A stretch of 64,000 nucleotides of DNA, taken from assembly GCA_024741835.1 (NCBI GenBank), contig JAENRP010000077.1, positions 105,521 to 169,520 on the forward strand. The letters run 5' to 3'. Position 1 is the first letter of the stretch, and each line of letters begins with the position of its first letter. The notes under the pieces are model-generated. The model ran no database searches and was not told where the DNA came from. It was given only the letters and a program-made list of their open reading frames with translations. Both the position numbers and the translations under genes were made by a program. This document shows positions 23,612-36,328 of this stretch, one piece after another. This DNA comes from Diplocarpon mali (taxonomy: Eukaryota > Ascomycota > Leotiomycetes > Helotiales > Drepanopezizaceae).

Positions 23612-24512
23612 GCGGAGAGCGGGTGTGGCAGCAGCCACGCTCCTGGTGTGAGGAGAGACTTGGGCTTCGGTACAGGTCCACGACCTGACCGGGACCGAAA
23701 CGTTCTGAGCTTATGGATCGGACGGTGAGACCGGCGAAGGGAATAGCGGGATCCGTGTATTGTTGCGCGAGACGCTCTCGTTGTAGGAGGCCGAACGTGT
23801 GTTTGCAGCGCCGGGATGTGCGAATGGCTTGACCGTATCGTGGATCGAGGAGAGTCAAGGTCGAGCCTGGGGCGAGCGATGGATATCGATGAATCTCGGC
23901 AATGCGGGCCCTGGGTTTCCTCCTCATTCGGATATGTTGTCGTTGAGAGAGTGATCGTGTGTGGCAGAGAGAGGACGAGCCAGGCGAGAATGCGACGACG
24001 CTTTGACTAGGCAAGGTTCGTCACCTAAAACGACGGGCGAGGTCGGGGTTTTGATTTCATTCAGCCTCAGGACAACGGCGAGCACCTCTTTTGCTCTTGT
24101 GAACGAATGGATTCCCAGCTGCTGTCAGCGAGCCGACAGAGGAGACGGTTGGCTTGGACAGTCAGGAGCAGGCAGGTGGTGTCGTGGATGTGGATGGGGG
24201 AGGTTGGCTGAGGGCTGGTGGTTGATGGCCGGCTGATAGCTGATGGCCGATGGCCGATGGCTGCTGGCTGATCTTTCTGGGGATTTAGGGCTCGAAGCGG
24301 GCGGCTTCTACAGTAAGGGTAGGTAGGTTACCTGGTATGTAAGGTACGGTGCGGACTGTGCAGTACACCCCTCCGGGCTGGGCTCGCAGATGAGACTAAT
24401 CAAGCCTTGGCCTCTTCTCTTCCCTGTCCGCTTCGGCTTCGACTTTCGATTATGATTGTGATTATCGTTCCAAGAGATGCAGGTGCTTGCAGATGCAGGA
24501 GTCGTCTCAAGG

Positions 24513-24563
24513 AGCAGAGCAGAGTAGAGCAGAGCAGAGCAGAGTAGAGCAGAGTAGAGCAGA
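24513..24563. repeat. AGAGC/AGAGT pentanucleotide microsatellite
   Basis: About ten consecutive five-base units alternating AGAGC and AGAGT, in the MED15 upstream region. It is preceded at 24230-24275 by a loose GCTGATGGCCGATGG repeat. Confidence 0.85.
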
Positions 24564-26379
24564 AAATTCTGGGCCGAAGTGATGGATGGCGAAGACTGGG
24601 CGGGTCAGGCTAGACTGCTAGTAGTGCTCTACTACTAAGGTATCTATCTACATGCTCTACATGCTACCAAGGAAGCACGTAGTATGGACTCTCGAGCGCG
24701 ATGACTACCTGCTCCCAGCCATGGAACATGAGGTCAGGTAGGGGATTATGCATCTGGGGCAGACTGGGTACCATCGAGCTATTAATTACTACAAGTTCAA
24801 ACAAGCCGGATTATTCTCCCTTTTCCCTCCACCGTGTCACGAGTACAGCGGTGATATATTGTATCCTGTCGGCAAGGGGTCCCCAGACACCCGCACTCCA
24901 ACACCTTGCAATTCTCGCATACCTGGAGACCTGAAAGAAAACCATTGGGGAGAAGAGGTGAGCAGTCCTGACACATACCCTGTCCGAGCGGGCGACATAC
25001 TCTGAACTGTTGTGGTTGACTTTCAAGGGAAGAAGGGTATGCTGCTCGAAGAAAAAGAACAGGGTACAACACTTCACCGCTGTACTCGTTCCACCGTACA
25101 CCATGGCTAAGTCCTTCGTCCAGGTTACTTTTAAATTCAATAATAGGCCAAGTGTGAGAGCGCGAAAGTGCCAGTACCCAACTACCTAGGGACCCAGCAG
25201 GTTAGTTGAGCCAAGAGCCAGTGGCAATTATGGTGTCTGGTGTCTGGTGTCTGGTGGCAGCGGTGCCAGCCCAGTGCCAGTAGTCCCACTCCTAGTTGGG
25301 CCGACTAGGAGGCGCTTTGGGTGTAGCGATTCCCTAGGTATAGGTTGGTGGTAGCTTAGCTGGTTAAGTGAAAGAGGAGCTGCCGCGCTCGTTGGCAGCC
25401 ATCGATCGTCTGGATGAAGGCCGCCCCCAGCTCTCCTGGCTCGTGAAGCCGAGGGGAAGAAGGTCCGCTGGCGACAATATATCGTGCATGCTACTTGTTC
25501 CACGCAGTCAGCTGTTCTCCGGCCAGGCCGATCCTCTCCAAGCTCTCTGGCGGCCTTCAATGCTTGAACGCTGATCGCGGAACCTACCACGACTGTGTAA
25601 GGAGGTATCCGCCTCAACTACCTACTGCGTAACAAGGCCTTGGATTCGGGCCTGGATCCATACGGCGACCTCGCTCGCCGCAGCAACGCAGCTCTGAGGA
25701 TGTAGCGCCGCTGTACTTTTGGGGAGGAAAACCTCAGAAACCCATGGGCTGAGTCTGGGCTCACGTCAGGGAGTCAGAGACGGCCAGAGTCCCTGGTAGG
25801 AGAGAGAGATAATCCCATCCAAGCCCGAGGCAGAGCAGAGAACAGACGTGAGGAAATTCGGACTCCCTCCGTGCACAGTAGTATACAGGCAAGGAGGTCG
25901 GCGGCTAGAAATGCGTTGCTGTTGGTGCTTTGGAGGCCGCCGTACGAGGCCACGCCCGAATCCAAAGGGGCCCACCTAAAGCTCGGGGATCGGGTTGAGA
26001 AGGTTCACAGGTGGTACATCGTACAAGCGGACACAAGTAACTCTATCGCACCAATTGCCGGCTGGCAAGGAGTGAGCGAGTCACAATAAACCACTGCTCA
26101 CGGAACTCTCCCTACCGCAGTACGAGTACACGGTTCTGCATTGTACACGTTGGCTTGGAGGCTGCAAGGAAGTGTTACTCGACAAATGCCTGCTGTCCGT
26201 ACAAGCAAGTACTACACAGATCACAATAAAGAGGTGCAAGCGCGCGACCTGGCTTCTTTCTGTTCACGCGTGTCCGGTGCAGGTCCTTATACTTTCAATA
26301 GAGACTATACGACGTCCGTGCAATATCGAATCGGCAAGGACAGAGAGATCAAAGTAGCCAAAGAAGATGGTCCACCCTC

Positions 26380-26430
26380 GTCCTCATCCTCATCCTCATC
26401 CTCATGCTCGCCCTCGCCCTCGCCCTCGTC
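26380..26430. repeat. TCATCC / TCGCCC hexanucleotide microsatellite
   Basis: Four or more units of TCATCC followed by units of TCGCCC. No supported gene contains it. Confidence 0.8.
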
Positions 26431-28587
26431 CCATCCTCATTGCGGGTCGCAGTGCTGCGACGAAGCTTAGGCTCTCCTGTCCTTTTCCTTCTCGACATAC
26501 AATGTGATGGGCAATCATGTCTGAACAAATAAGTTGACCAGAATGTCGAGTCGCACATATTGACCTGTATGGATCCACTCCGCTTTACTCAGGGTATCTG
26601 GGTACTCATACGAAGTAGGTAAGCGAATATCTTGCTTTTCACCAGATCCTGGTTGGGTTAGGTATCGAAAGTCTGATCATCTTCCTTCGCAGTCATGGTT
26701 CCGTCTTTGCAATGATGGATTGGAACTTCCACGCTACATCTTCTACACACGATCCTCTGTGCTCTGTACGCGCTCCAACCGCCTCACCTAGGTAGTGAGT
26801 GCATCCTCTGAGTTCGTAACATCCCCACCATTCCACCACTTGGTCATTGGACGAACCTACCAAAACTCCCCACAGAAACTCCTGGAAGCGTATATGCATT
26901 TTCGGTTCCGTATTGGCAAATCAGTTTCATACGAACCTAATGCGTGACAGCTTAAATTTCTCGTCAATGTTTTACTCGTGTTTGACTTGCGTCAGGGTTC
27001 GATTAATCACAAGAACCAGCGGGCGAATGCCTGATATCAGATGAAACGGTTGAAGTCCAACACTACTCGTAGGTCGAGGTAGAACCCAAGCACCTCACCA
27101 AATCAGACCAGTAAATTGAGTCCGAACACTACGTCGTAGTCGAGCAACCCTTCCTTCATCCACCCCTCTGCGATCAGCGCATTAAATGAAGCCATGCTTA
27201 CCTTCGCTCGGTGCTCTGAACGTGGTCCAGCTAGGGCGAATGCCTCCGATTAAAGAGTCTTGAACACAAATTTAGCAACTTGTCTGCACAATCCTCGGAT
27301 TGGATCTGGAGGAAACGAAGGACAGAAAATGGGCTGTCGTCGTTGTTGCTCTACTCAATTATTAAAATATTTGACCGGGTTGATAGGCGGCTGCCCTATG
27401 GTCGCCGTCATAACCACGAATTACCGTATGAAACGAGCAAACTTCGGGATCTCCTGAAAGTCGCGGACCCCTGTCAGCAAATTCCTGACTGTTGGCAATC
27501 ACATTGAGAATAACAAGAGAGTGCTTTACTTGCCCAACTCAACAGTGTGTACTGAGTTTCGATTTTGGTTCGCAATCAGTTCGAAATGTTCGAGATAGCT
27601 ATTATTAGGTTGAAGTCTACCTCCGCGTCAATCTCTTGCGTGTTCATAGGTATGTTTTCTTTGAGATTGGGGGGGAGTTCTCTGGTGTGTATGAGTGTGT
27701 GAAGTACATATGAGTACTCGTCCCGGTTTGTGGTGCCTTTCATGATGCTGAATTGGCATCGCAAAAGCGGCTTCGTATAAAGCTACAAGTTTAATCAGAT
27801 GTCAACCACCCAGACACCTAGAATTCGAAGAGTTTGGACCCAAAGCTCAGCAATGGGTTTAATGCTAGATCTCCTGCCATTTTGCAAATCACCTCAGGTG
27901 TCGGTAGTTTTCGTCGTTTCAGAGCAATGACTGCAGGACACTTGAGTTACCACGCGGATATGCCTCTTGAATTATCTGCGCTCTTTCATTTGAGAGAATC
28001 TCGTCTCCCCGATTCGCTAATTGAACATCTCCACTCGCCTAGCGAGTCTCGTAAACGCCAAGCTCGATCTGGGATGCAACCCTATTAAGAGGAGACCTGA
28101 GTCTTCGAGATAGGGCCTCGAGAGTGGGGAATCAGGGTAGACTCAAATGACCAGGGCGGATTCGAAGTAACAACCATACGAGCCTCATCAAAGACCAGGC
28201 AGTGACAGCGTCTGATGATTGGCTCCTCTAATCCAAGTGTAGGTCTCCTATTCTCCAAAGTTTTTCATTGACCAAGTGATAGGGTGAACTAGGGTACTTC
28301 GGGGATGCTGGATCTAGCGAACCAAAAATTAGTATCTAGGCGAAGCAGGGTCATTACCACGATCGACTAATTATGATTTTCAAACACATAGTTTACCATC
28401 ACGCAAGCGAACCAATCTTTCGGAAACTGTATATCACCAGATATAGAAGTTCGTGCTTGGACAGACTACTAAAAAGATATCAAAATTTCAAAACACTAAT
28501 CTATCTTTCGGTTGAACATGGAATAGTCGTGCGCCTCTGCATGAATGGTGTGAGGGTCATCATTCTTCAAAGCACTCGGCTTATTCA

Positions 28588-28948
28588 TTATCTGTCACTC
28601 ACGCAGTCTGTTTCTGATGCCTACCAAACCACGTCACTGAGATGGATATTCAGAATCTGAAAGCTTGAAAGACTTTATGGACTATGTATAGTGTTCCCGG
28701 AGCGTCTTTCTCCCCCTCAGAGTTCCCCCGAGCACATCGTGTGATTGCTGTAGCTGGCCTCGCCTCAACCCCTCTGATTTCTGGCATCGGTGGTATCCCA
28801 CCTTTGTCTCTCTATACGTTTGTATTACTATCAATCCTCCATCGTCCAGTTTCTTATCTTTCCACTATGCGGCCCGTAAGCACCATTTGATGATTGATCG
28901 ATCGCTTTTCTTTCAGCAAGGATCCACTCTCGTGGACGCGCATATAAG
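28588..28948. promoter_or_regulatory. Candidate GATA sites and TATA box upstream of the urea transporter
   Basis: AGATAAG on the minus strand (28853-28859) and AGATAA on the minus strand (28588-28593) match the HGATAR consensus of AreA/NIT2-type nitrogen regulators. A TATAAG (28943-28948) lies about 70 bp before the ATG at 29014. Urea permeases of filamentous fungi are known AreA targets. Use of these sites is inference. Confidence 0.45.
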
Positions 28949-29013
28949 AGCCATTATTCCAATTTCCTCTCAAACCCACGGAACAATACCGAGCTTGAAT
29001 CTCGCTTCCCAGA

Positions 29014-31595
29014 ATGTCGACTGACCAGATGTCTTCAGCCCTACCCGAAGGTGCAGGCTATGGTGTTGTGGTTGGAATCGGATTCTTCTTCGCCTTTCTC
29101 ATGGCTGGTATCACTTACGTCCAGGTTCGTAATCTCCTGTCTGGAAACAGTATAGCTCACTTATGAGACAGAACCGATACACCAATTACTCGACGAAAGA
29201 GAGCGAAGAGTTCAACACGGCGAGCAGGAGTGTCAAGTCAGGCTTGATCGCAGCGGGAATAGTCTCTGCTTGGACTTGGGCGGCCACGCTCTTACAAAGC
29301 AGCACGGTAGCCTACCAGTATGGCATTTCGGGACCCTTCTGGTGTTAGTAAACTTGTCCATGGTAATCATCGAACCAGCTAATTTGAATACTAGATGCCG
29401 CTGGAGCAACAGTCCAGATATTTATGTTTGCAGTCATTGCATGTAAAGTCAAGCAGAACGCGCCCAGGTGCCATACTTTTCTCGAAATCATCCACCGAAG
29501 ATATGGATCAGCTACGCACATCGTGTTCATCTTCTTTGCCTTACTCACCAACATTCTCGTGGCGAGCCAGGTCAGTCCTTTTTTGGCCCAGAAAAGTCCT
29601 AGGTCTGGGAACTGAAGCGTCTCATTCTGAGACATTGAGGAACTTACAGGCTAATCTATCAGATAGCTACTGCTTGGAGGTTCGGCTGTCGTCACAGCCC
29701 TCACCGGTATGGACGTGTACGCTACAATATTTCTGATCCCGCTTGGTGTCTGCGTATACGTTGTTTTGGGAGGGCTTCGTGCTACTTTTCTCTGTGCGTG
29801 GTCATCGTCCCTTGTCGGGCTTGCTAGCACCCAATTGACAATTTCAGGCGATTACACCCACACCTTTATCGTGCTGATCATTATCATCTACTTTATGTTC
29901 TCGGTGTACGTCAAGAATGCACTCATCGGGTCTCCAACAGCCATGTAAGCTTTGTTATGCTCGCCATCTCCCAACTCTCAGTGTCCGAATCTCGTTCGGC
30001 GCTCCTGTGGCACCGACGCGTTTGAAGGATCTACTAATCTCAGACTTCCAGGTTCGATCTCTTGGTCGAAGCATCAAAAAAGCGCCCGGTTGCAGGAAAT
30101 CAAAATGGCTCGTACTTGACTCTCAAATCAAATTTTGCGCTTATATTCGGTATCATACAGCTTTGCTCTGGGATGGGAACAGTTTTTCTTGACCAAGGCT
30201 ACTGGCAACGGGCCATTGCAAGTCGACCTACAACTGCCGTACCTGCTTACATCATGGGCGGTTTGGCTTGGTTTGCTATTCCATTCGGATTCGTAAGTCT
30301 TCTTCGTAGGTGTACAGCCTCACCATTATTGACGATATCTCCAGGCGACTACCCTGGGTCTTGCAACAGTCGCTCTCACAGACAACCCGGCCTTTCCAAC
30401 CTATCCCAATGAGATGACATCATCCCAAATTACATCGTAAGAGCCCCAGATGGTAGCCATTTCCTATTCTCCGAGTGTGTGTCGCAGGACTACTTCGCCC
30501 CCAAAGTTGCCTCCGAGACATGTTTTATGGTTTAATAATCAATCACTAACCTTCTGGTCTTCCAGAGGTCTCTCGGCACCATTCGCAGCTGTGGCTCTTT
30601 TGGGGGACCACGGTGCAATTGCGCTATTGGTTACACTCTTCATGGCGGTCACGTCATCGGCCTCTGCAGAACTGATCGCTGTCTCCTCGGTCTTTACATT
30701 CGACATATACAAGATGTACATGAACCCGTTCGCGACTCCCAAACAAACCATCAGGGTCTCGCACATGATGATCTGCGTCTTCGGCCTGGTAATGGCAGGA
30801 TTCGCCTGCCTTTGGCAAGCAATAGGAATCGATCTCGGTTGGCTGTTCCTCACTATGGGTCTCTTGATCGGTGGCGCCGTGTTCCCCTCGGCATTCGCCA
30901 TAACCTGGGTTAATCAGTCCAAATACGGCGCATTGGGAGGGGCTCTAGGAGGTCTTGCTGCGGGCCTTGCAGCTTGGCTCATCACGGCCAAAACGTACTA
31001 CGGAGAGTTGACCATTGCATCAACTGGTGCCTCTTACCCCACATTAGCAGGTAACATGGCGGCTGTCCTCAGTGGTTTGATGATCACGCTGGTTACCTCG
31101 TACATCAAGCCCGATAACTTCGATTGGGAAATTACGCGTGGTATCAATGCGCCGTTACAAGATGGTGTCGTTCCGAGAGCATCGTTAAGCGGTGAGCAAA
31201 GCTCACCAAATGGTATCCAAGACCCAGAGAAGACTGTCGTTATCTCCCAGCCCGGTAACAACGGCTCTCCGCTCCAGAGCGAAGAACGACGCGAAGCACT
31301 CGAAGACAGAGCTATAATGGAAGACCCGACTCTTCTCCGCGGCGCCTTCAAATACGCTGTCGTATCAGCTGTCGTACTCACGCTGCTCATGGATATTGTC
31401 ATCCCAATACCGATGTTCCTGAGCCATTACATATTCTCCAAGGGGTTCTTTGTGGGGTGGGTGGTTGTAAGTTTCATCTGGGTGTTTTGCTCACTTGCAA
31501 TCTGTGCGCTGTTGCCTATTTGGGAGGCGAGGGTTTTTTTTGTAGGTTTTTGGAAGGAACTCGGTAATGGAAGAAGGGAAAGTAAGGCTGGATAG
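29014..31595 (+). CDS. DUR3: Urea/H+ (Na+:solute) symporter, DUR3/UreA family
   Basis: Eight exons, 29014-29124, 29172-29343, 29395-29570, 29667-29793, 29848-29944, 30052-30292, 30345-30436 and 30566-31595, give 681 residues in perfect phase. It is a polytopic plasma-membrane protein of the sodium:solute symporter superfamily. Recognisable blocks are [20 protein letters not shown] (early core), [63 protein letters not shown] (family signature), and [20 protein letters not shown]. Dur3/UreA imports urea actively from micromolar concentrations and, in yeast, also polyamines. The cytosolic C-terminal loop after [14 protein letters not shown] is divergent and polar. The seventh intron (129 bp) is longer than the others; an alternative small exon inside it would create a stop. 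The start ATG is in good context and is followed by the [15 protein letters not shown] membrane segment. Confidence 0.93.
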
Positions 31596-32076
31596 GCTCC
31601 GGTAAAGTGAAAGCTACTGCGTTGGCCGGTGGCATGTAATTTTCTGATTATAAGAACTATTCCATCAGAACTGTACTCCGCAACTTCAGCATGAGGTGAA
31701 TACGATGTTGAACTGATTCAACTATGAGCTAAGAATAAAGTATATATAGCTATCGATTTGATGTATTGACACTCGGAGTCAGGCAGGCGTAGTATAAATG
31801 GGCCAATAAAGCGGTAAAAAGGTATGTCACCAGTGAGGACAAATGTATTGAGAGTTGGCGATGACCTCCCCTTGAATTCAAGCCTGTCAAAGAAGCCTCG
31901 AGCGAACTTCCACCACTTCTTCCGAATCACCTTGGTTGAGCACCTCTCCTTCAACGTTGTCGGCACGTCGCCAGGCGAGACCACCGATCCATAGATACCT
32001 GGCGTTAGCAGCTCGACGACTGAAAACAAAACAAACCCAAATCAACAACAAAACATCAACACCACAGAACAGCACC
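31596..32076. other. Intergenic region between DUR3 and the low-complexity protein gene
   Basis: About 480 bp holding the DUR3 3' UTR and the promoter of the next gene, including an A-rich AACAAAACATCAACACC leader just before the ATG at 32077. No other feature seen. Confidence 0.5.
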
Positions 32077-34744
32077 ATGGCAGCACCGAACAGCGTTCTG
32101 GCATTTCCAACCCCTGCAGACTTCGATCCGAGCATTCTGGCTGCAATCGAACCCGTGTATGTACAGATCCTTACCTCTCTTCATCTTCTCCTCTTTCGGT
32201 AGCTTTTCCTGCAACAGATTACCAGGCTAATAACACGAAGTTGGCTCTCATTTGCACATGAAGAGGGTTTCAAACATCGTTGGGTTACCGTTTTAAACAG
32301 AGACGGTGACCGTATAGGCGTCGACCGCCAGAAGAATGGCGGGGGTTCTAACAGGGTTGGCGGGCTTGACAATTCCAAAGGTCTTCATAGAGTGTATGAA
32401 AAGAAGAAAGAGAAATGCTACGTGGTGACGATTTCGGATAGTAAGTCTCTCCCCCGCACGTCGAAGCTTCCCCTTATGGTCAGCATTTGATTATTATTCA
32501 GTGTGCGAAGCTGTCTACAGGCATTGGCTCGCACGCCCAAAAAATCAAGATGTCGAAGACTTCAGTCGAAGATTCGGTCAGTTATATGAAGGAACCCGGA
32601 TCAAAGACACGAGATTTATCATCCGCCTAATTAAAGACCAATTATTGGCCCGGAATCGTGCAATGCTTCACTTGGGTTTGCCTGGAGTGAATGTCACCAG
32701 TGCACTGCCCAATCAACCAACGGCCCAAAATCATGCCCAGGCACATCCGCTCGAGTCCGGTCTCAGGCCTTCTCCAGGTGTCGTCTTGAATCCAAACAAC
32801 ATCAGATCATTTGCCGTTGCCCCGAATCTCAAAACACCATCACCTCAAAAAAGCAGCTCAGCCAAGAACCCCGCGCTTCCCTTAGGTGGAAGATATGCTG
32901 TCAAGCTTGACGATTCCAACCGCGTCATCTCTTCAGCAACGCCGCCCAGTAACGGTCGATCTCTGGCTGCTGACCGAAACCCGAAGAAGAGCATTAAGAT
33001 TGATCTGACAACCCCTCCACGTCTTAATCGGAACAAATCCAGTGATACTCGTTGTAGCATTATCAAGAATACCTCAACCCCCAAGCGTGCTATCTCGGGG
33101 CCTAGCAAAGAAGCTTTGTTTGGCAGACCAGCTGGCGAGACGGCATCTCGAGATGTGCCCAAACACGATAGAGATCGGAATGAGGATAGCTCGAATGAAA
33201 TGGGTTTTGCTGACATGGACTTAGATGCGCAAAGCCCTGATAAGAAATGCGTGGATGGCGATGTCCCAAGATACCCTGCCAAGAAAGGAAACCAATACCT
33301 ATACGCTCTTCACTCGGTCAATAAGAAGTCTCCTAAGAAACCTTTCGCCTACTCTACCAGAGCCAGCGCAACAACATCTGGATCTGTCCCCATCAGAAAG
33401 CCTGTTTTTGGTGGAGGCCACTCGGCCGAAGACACTGTGAAAACCACGACCCTTGGACCCGGTTCCCGTGGAAAGCACTCGCTTAACAACCATATCAACA
33501 ACACAACTCCTGTCCCTAGCAGCAACAAATCGAACATCTTCTCCAACAACAACAACAGACACACAGGACCAGTGCCTGGCACAGGCCCCTCAGCTGGCAG
33601 ATTCTACAACAGTAACTCATCTCGAAAGCCTCCTACAGATTCAACTAGCAAATTGCTGAGTAACGCGTCTGCTGAGCCCGAGATGTACAGCGTGGAATGG
33701 GTGAACAAGACCCTGGGTGTAAAGGCTGTCGGGTACATGTACGGTCAGACTCCGGAGACTAGCAATGATGCTGGAGCCGTAGGAGATACGGTAATGCCGG
33801 GAGGACGTGATTCCAGCAGAGGACTAACGATGAGACCTGGGACTAATTTGGGAATGGAACAACACAATATGGCAGATACCGGTGGCATTCCACGATCGAT
33901 TGTAGGTGAGAAAGTCTCCGGATGGTTTCCGAACAACGTAACTCCTAGTTCTGGCAAGTATACGGATAAGAGAGGACAGAAAACTACGGGCAACGGGCCA
34001 CCTCGCGACCGTAAAGTTTCGGCACCTCGCTTCAAAGAGGGCTCTGGCAAAGACACGGCCCCGGGAAATCGCAACGTATCTGGATTTTCTGGTCATTTTG
34101 AACCTCGAATTGGTGACGGATCGTCAGGGGCTGCCAGAGAGGTGCGAAGTGATGGATCTGGCGGTGGTTATACTGGCCGTAATGAAAACACCTCTGCTTT
34201 TTCTGGCTACTCAGGACTCCGGTCTGGTGATGGAGGATCAGCGAGATCTCCAGGAAGCAATGGCCCAAGTGATGGAAATGGGTCTGGCTATCCTGGAAAT
34301 CGTAATAGCCCTAGGCACTCTGGGCACTCGACACTACGACCCGGTGATGGAACGGCAGCCGGGCTGGCAGGACGACGAGGTTTGTTGGCATCAGGCTCTG
34401 GTGAATACTCGAACTCACCTTCCAATCGGTCTGGTGACTTTGAATCAGGTGAATCGGGCATATCGAGCACCGGTACGGGTTGTGCTCCGAGTAGCCGGGC
34501 TCCCCCAAATGCTCCGACAGGTCCTCGTAACCGTGAGCCACCAGGACATGCTAATAGGTTCCGGGCTAGGGAGGATGAGCATGTCAGAGCACGACCGAGA
34601 TCAAACTCCTTTGGTGCAAACGGAATGCGTTCAGACGAACGTCACCCAGAGGAGCGGCGGCCGCGGGGGAGATGTGACTCTCGGTCGTCGGATCGGGATT
34701 CCTATTCCGGCTTCAATTCACGTCAGCGTCGGAGACATTGCTAG
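32077..34744 (+). CDS. Unknown 845-residue protein with Gly/Ser-rich internal repeats
   Basis: Exons 32077-32156, 32226-32440 and 32502-34744 join in frame to 845 residues. The N-terminal 160 residues look folded and conserved in style (SWLSFAHEEGFKHRW, VYEKKKEKCYVVTISD, VYRHWLARPKNQDVEDFSRR, LYEGTRIKDTRFIIRLIKDQ). The remainder is polar and low-complexity, first Ser/Pro/Lys-rich, then Gly/Ser/Arg-rich. Three degenerate repeats of about 37-40 residues start near 34064, 34175 and 34295, each with NRN/GRN, SG and GDG landmarks. The C terminus is strongly basic with RS/RD runs (RRPRGRCDSRSSDRDSYSG), reminiscent of RNA-binding tails. I do not recognise the N-terminal domain. An RNA- or chromatin-associated role is a guess from the RG/RS composition only. 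The exon-two start uses TTACCAG at 32219-32225; an earlier AG gives a stop. Confidence 0.75.
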
Positions 34745-34987
34745 GATGGATCGCGAAGTCACCCCACCGCACGGAGACTTTGCTGAGCGGAATTGAGGGG
34801 TGATGCTGAAAGCCCCAGAACCGGCACGCACACGAGCGAGTTTGTTTCTTCGTGCCTTAGACCTCAGATTTTGTTCTTTGAGTCTTTTTCTAGCGCATGG
34901 ATAAGATTCAGAATAAAAGCACTGATTGAAAATGCTTTTCATTATCACTTCCTATCTTACAGTGTGATGCCTGACGTGCCCATGACT

Positions 34988-36328
34988 TCATTGCTTCTTT
35001 GCATCCTTCTTCGCTCCATCGGCCAGCTTCTCCAACTCATCGGTCTTCTTTGACAGCACTTCCGATACTTCATTATAAGCACTCTTCAGTATCTTTTCGG
35101 CATCAACTCCTCTAGTCTTCGCGACCTCTTGCAATTTCATCAGCTTGGGAAGAATCTGATCACCTCCTGGAATCGTCTTGGCGTATTGCTCGATGCTCTT
35201 TCCGAATCCGCCCTGCTTCGCCTTCTCTCCAGCTTGCTTGACATAGTCTTGCAGTTTGTCGAGATTACCCGAGGAGACCGCATCCTTGACCTTTGCGAAC
35301 AACTCTGCAACATTTCCTTGCTTAAGCGACTCGGCATTCTTCTCAATCAGCTCTTTGACCTGGGGGTTCTTTTCCAGTACTGGTTTTGCTTGTTCCAGAC
35401 CCTTCTTCCAAGCCTCGTCTCCCATCTTCCTGACCTTCTCGGTCTTCTCCTCAATCAGCTTTTTGACCTTGCTAATGGCATCGACAGACATCCCACCCTT
35501 GACGACATCCTTGATCTGTTGATACGTCTGATCAAGTTCCTTCTTGGCTTCAGGACCATACGATTCTGCCATACCCTTCAGTTGGTCCAAGCCACCCCCA
35601 AACTTCTCCTTCAGCTGTGGATGCTCATCCAGAATCTCCTGGGCAGAATCGCTGGCTAGATCCGCCAATTGGCTCATGGTCTTCTCGAGAATGCTCCAGC
35701 TCTTTACAGCAGTCTCCATACTCATACCCGACTTGGTTGCTTCCTTCAATTCTGCATATGTTTTGTTGATAATCTTATCCACCTCATCTCCATGCTTAGC
35801 TTGTACCTTGTCAAGATCATTGAAAGCAGAGTCAACATAAGACCTTGCGCCAGGAATTAATGCAGCATATTGTTGTGTGGTTTGCCTCAGCCACTTCAGG
35901 GCTTCATTAGGCTCGGGAGCTGATTAGGAAATCAGTGAGTGTTCTTTCTGCTGATTTCAGATCAAAGATCAAGGAACGAAAGAGTGAAACCCTGAGCTCA
36001 GACCAGTCAGGACGTACCAGAATTTTGTATGCCCTGGGTGAGCTTCTGGAGCTGTGCCTTGGAGCTTGATGCGGCATTCACGATTGATTTAGCCCCGCTG
36101 AAGTGGTAATAACTATATCCGCCCTGGTCAATTAGCAGCTAAATGCTGGGGAAAGCGGAGAAGACATACAAGGAAAACCAGGGTACCCCCAGCAATTCCC
36201 CCAACTAAGCCTGAAGAACCACCAGTCGCAGCAGCTTGTTGATTGGTAGTCGCAAATCGAATTTGTTCTGGTGCTGGGCGAGCTGTTCGAGCTGCGCGAG
36301 CTACCGATTTCGCCGTTCTCGAGAGCAT
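34988..36328 (-). CDS. Mitochondrial-type protein with single TM segment and amphipathic helical repeats
   Basis: Exons 36328-36170, 36123-36018 and 35919-34988, with introns of 46 and 98 bp, give 398 residues. The N terminus (MLSRTAKSVARAARTARPAP) is rich in Arg/Ser/Ala and has no acidic residues, a typical mitochondrial presequence. It is followed by a glycine-rich hydrophobic segment (GGSSGLVGGIAGGTLVFLGG, spanning the first junction) that could be one membrane helix with GxxxG packing. After about residue 115 the protein is almost wholly charged amphipathic helix (KEKFGGGLDQLKGMAESYGP, KKLIEEKTEKVRKMGDEAWK, DKLQDYVKQAGEKAKQGGFG) with a regular 11/22-residue feel, similar to apolipoprotein- or LEA-like helices. 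It ends in a lysine-rich tail. I do not know a precise family. Mitochondrial inner-membrane anchoring with a helical domain in matrix or intermembrane space is inferred. Confidence 0.75.

Larger units (their letters stand above)
23612..29013. other. 5.4-kb region without a supported gene
   Basis: Lies between the MED15 start and the DUR3 start; both genes point outward, so it holds both promoters. Composition is near that of genes. Short frames occur (for example 23424-24014 minus, 25871-26089 plus, 27834-28088 plus), but none has a domain, splice logic or coherent composition. It contains several simple repeats (24.2 kb, 24.5 kb, 25.23 kb, 26.38 kb). A long non-coding RNA or unrecognised small genes remain possible. 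Confidence 0.5.

Noticed and set aside
20578..23728. Many plus-strand frames opposite MED15, including a 272-codon one
   Set aside because: They are antisense shadows of CAG/CAA-rich poly-glutamine coding sequence, giving Leu/Ala/Cys-rich nonsense.
23424..24014. Open minus-strand frame of 196 codons overlapping the MED15 first exon
   Set aside because: It is Ser/Arg/His-rich, without domain character, out of frame with the KIX-like exon, and the MED15 frame explains the conserved residues here.
30437..30565. A possible 42-bp extra exon inside the seventh DUR3 intron
   Set aside because: Both its splice signals look usable, but joining it to the next exon creates a TGA; a single 129-bp intron keeps the conserved frame.
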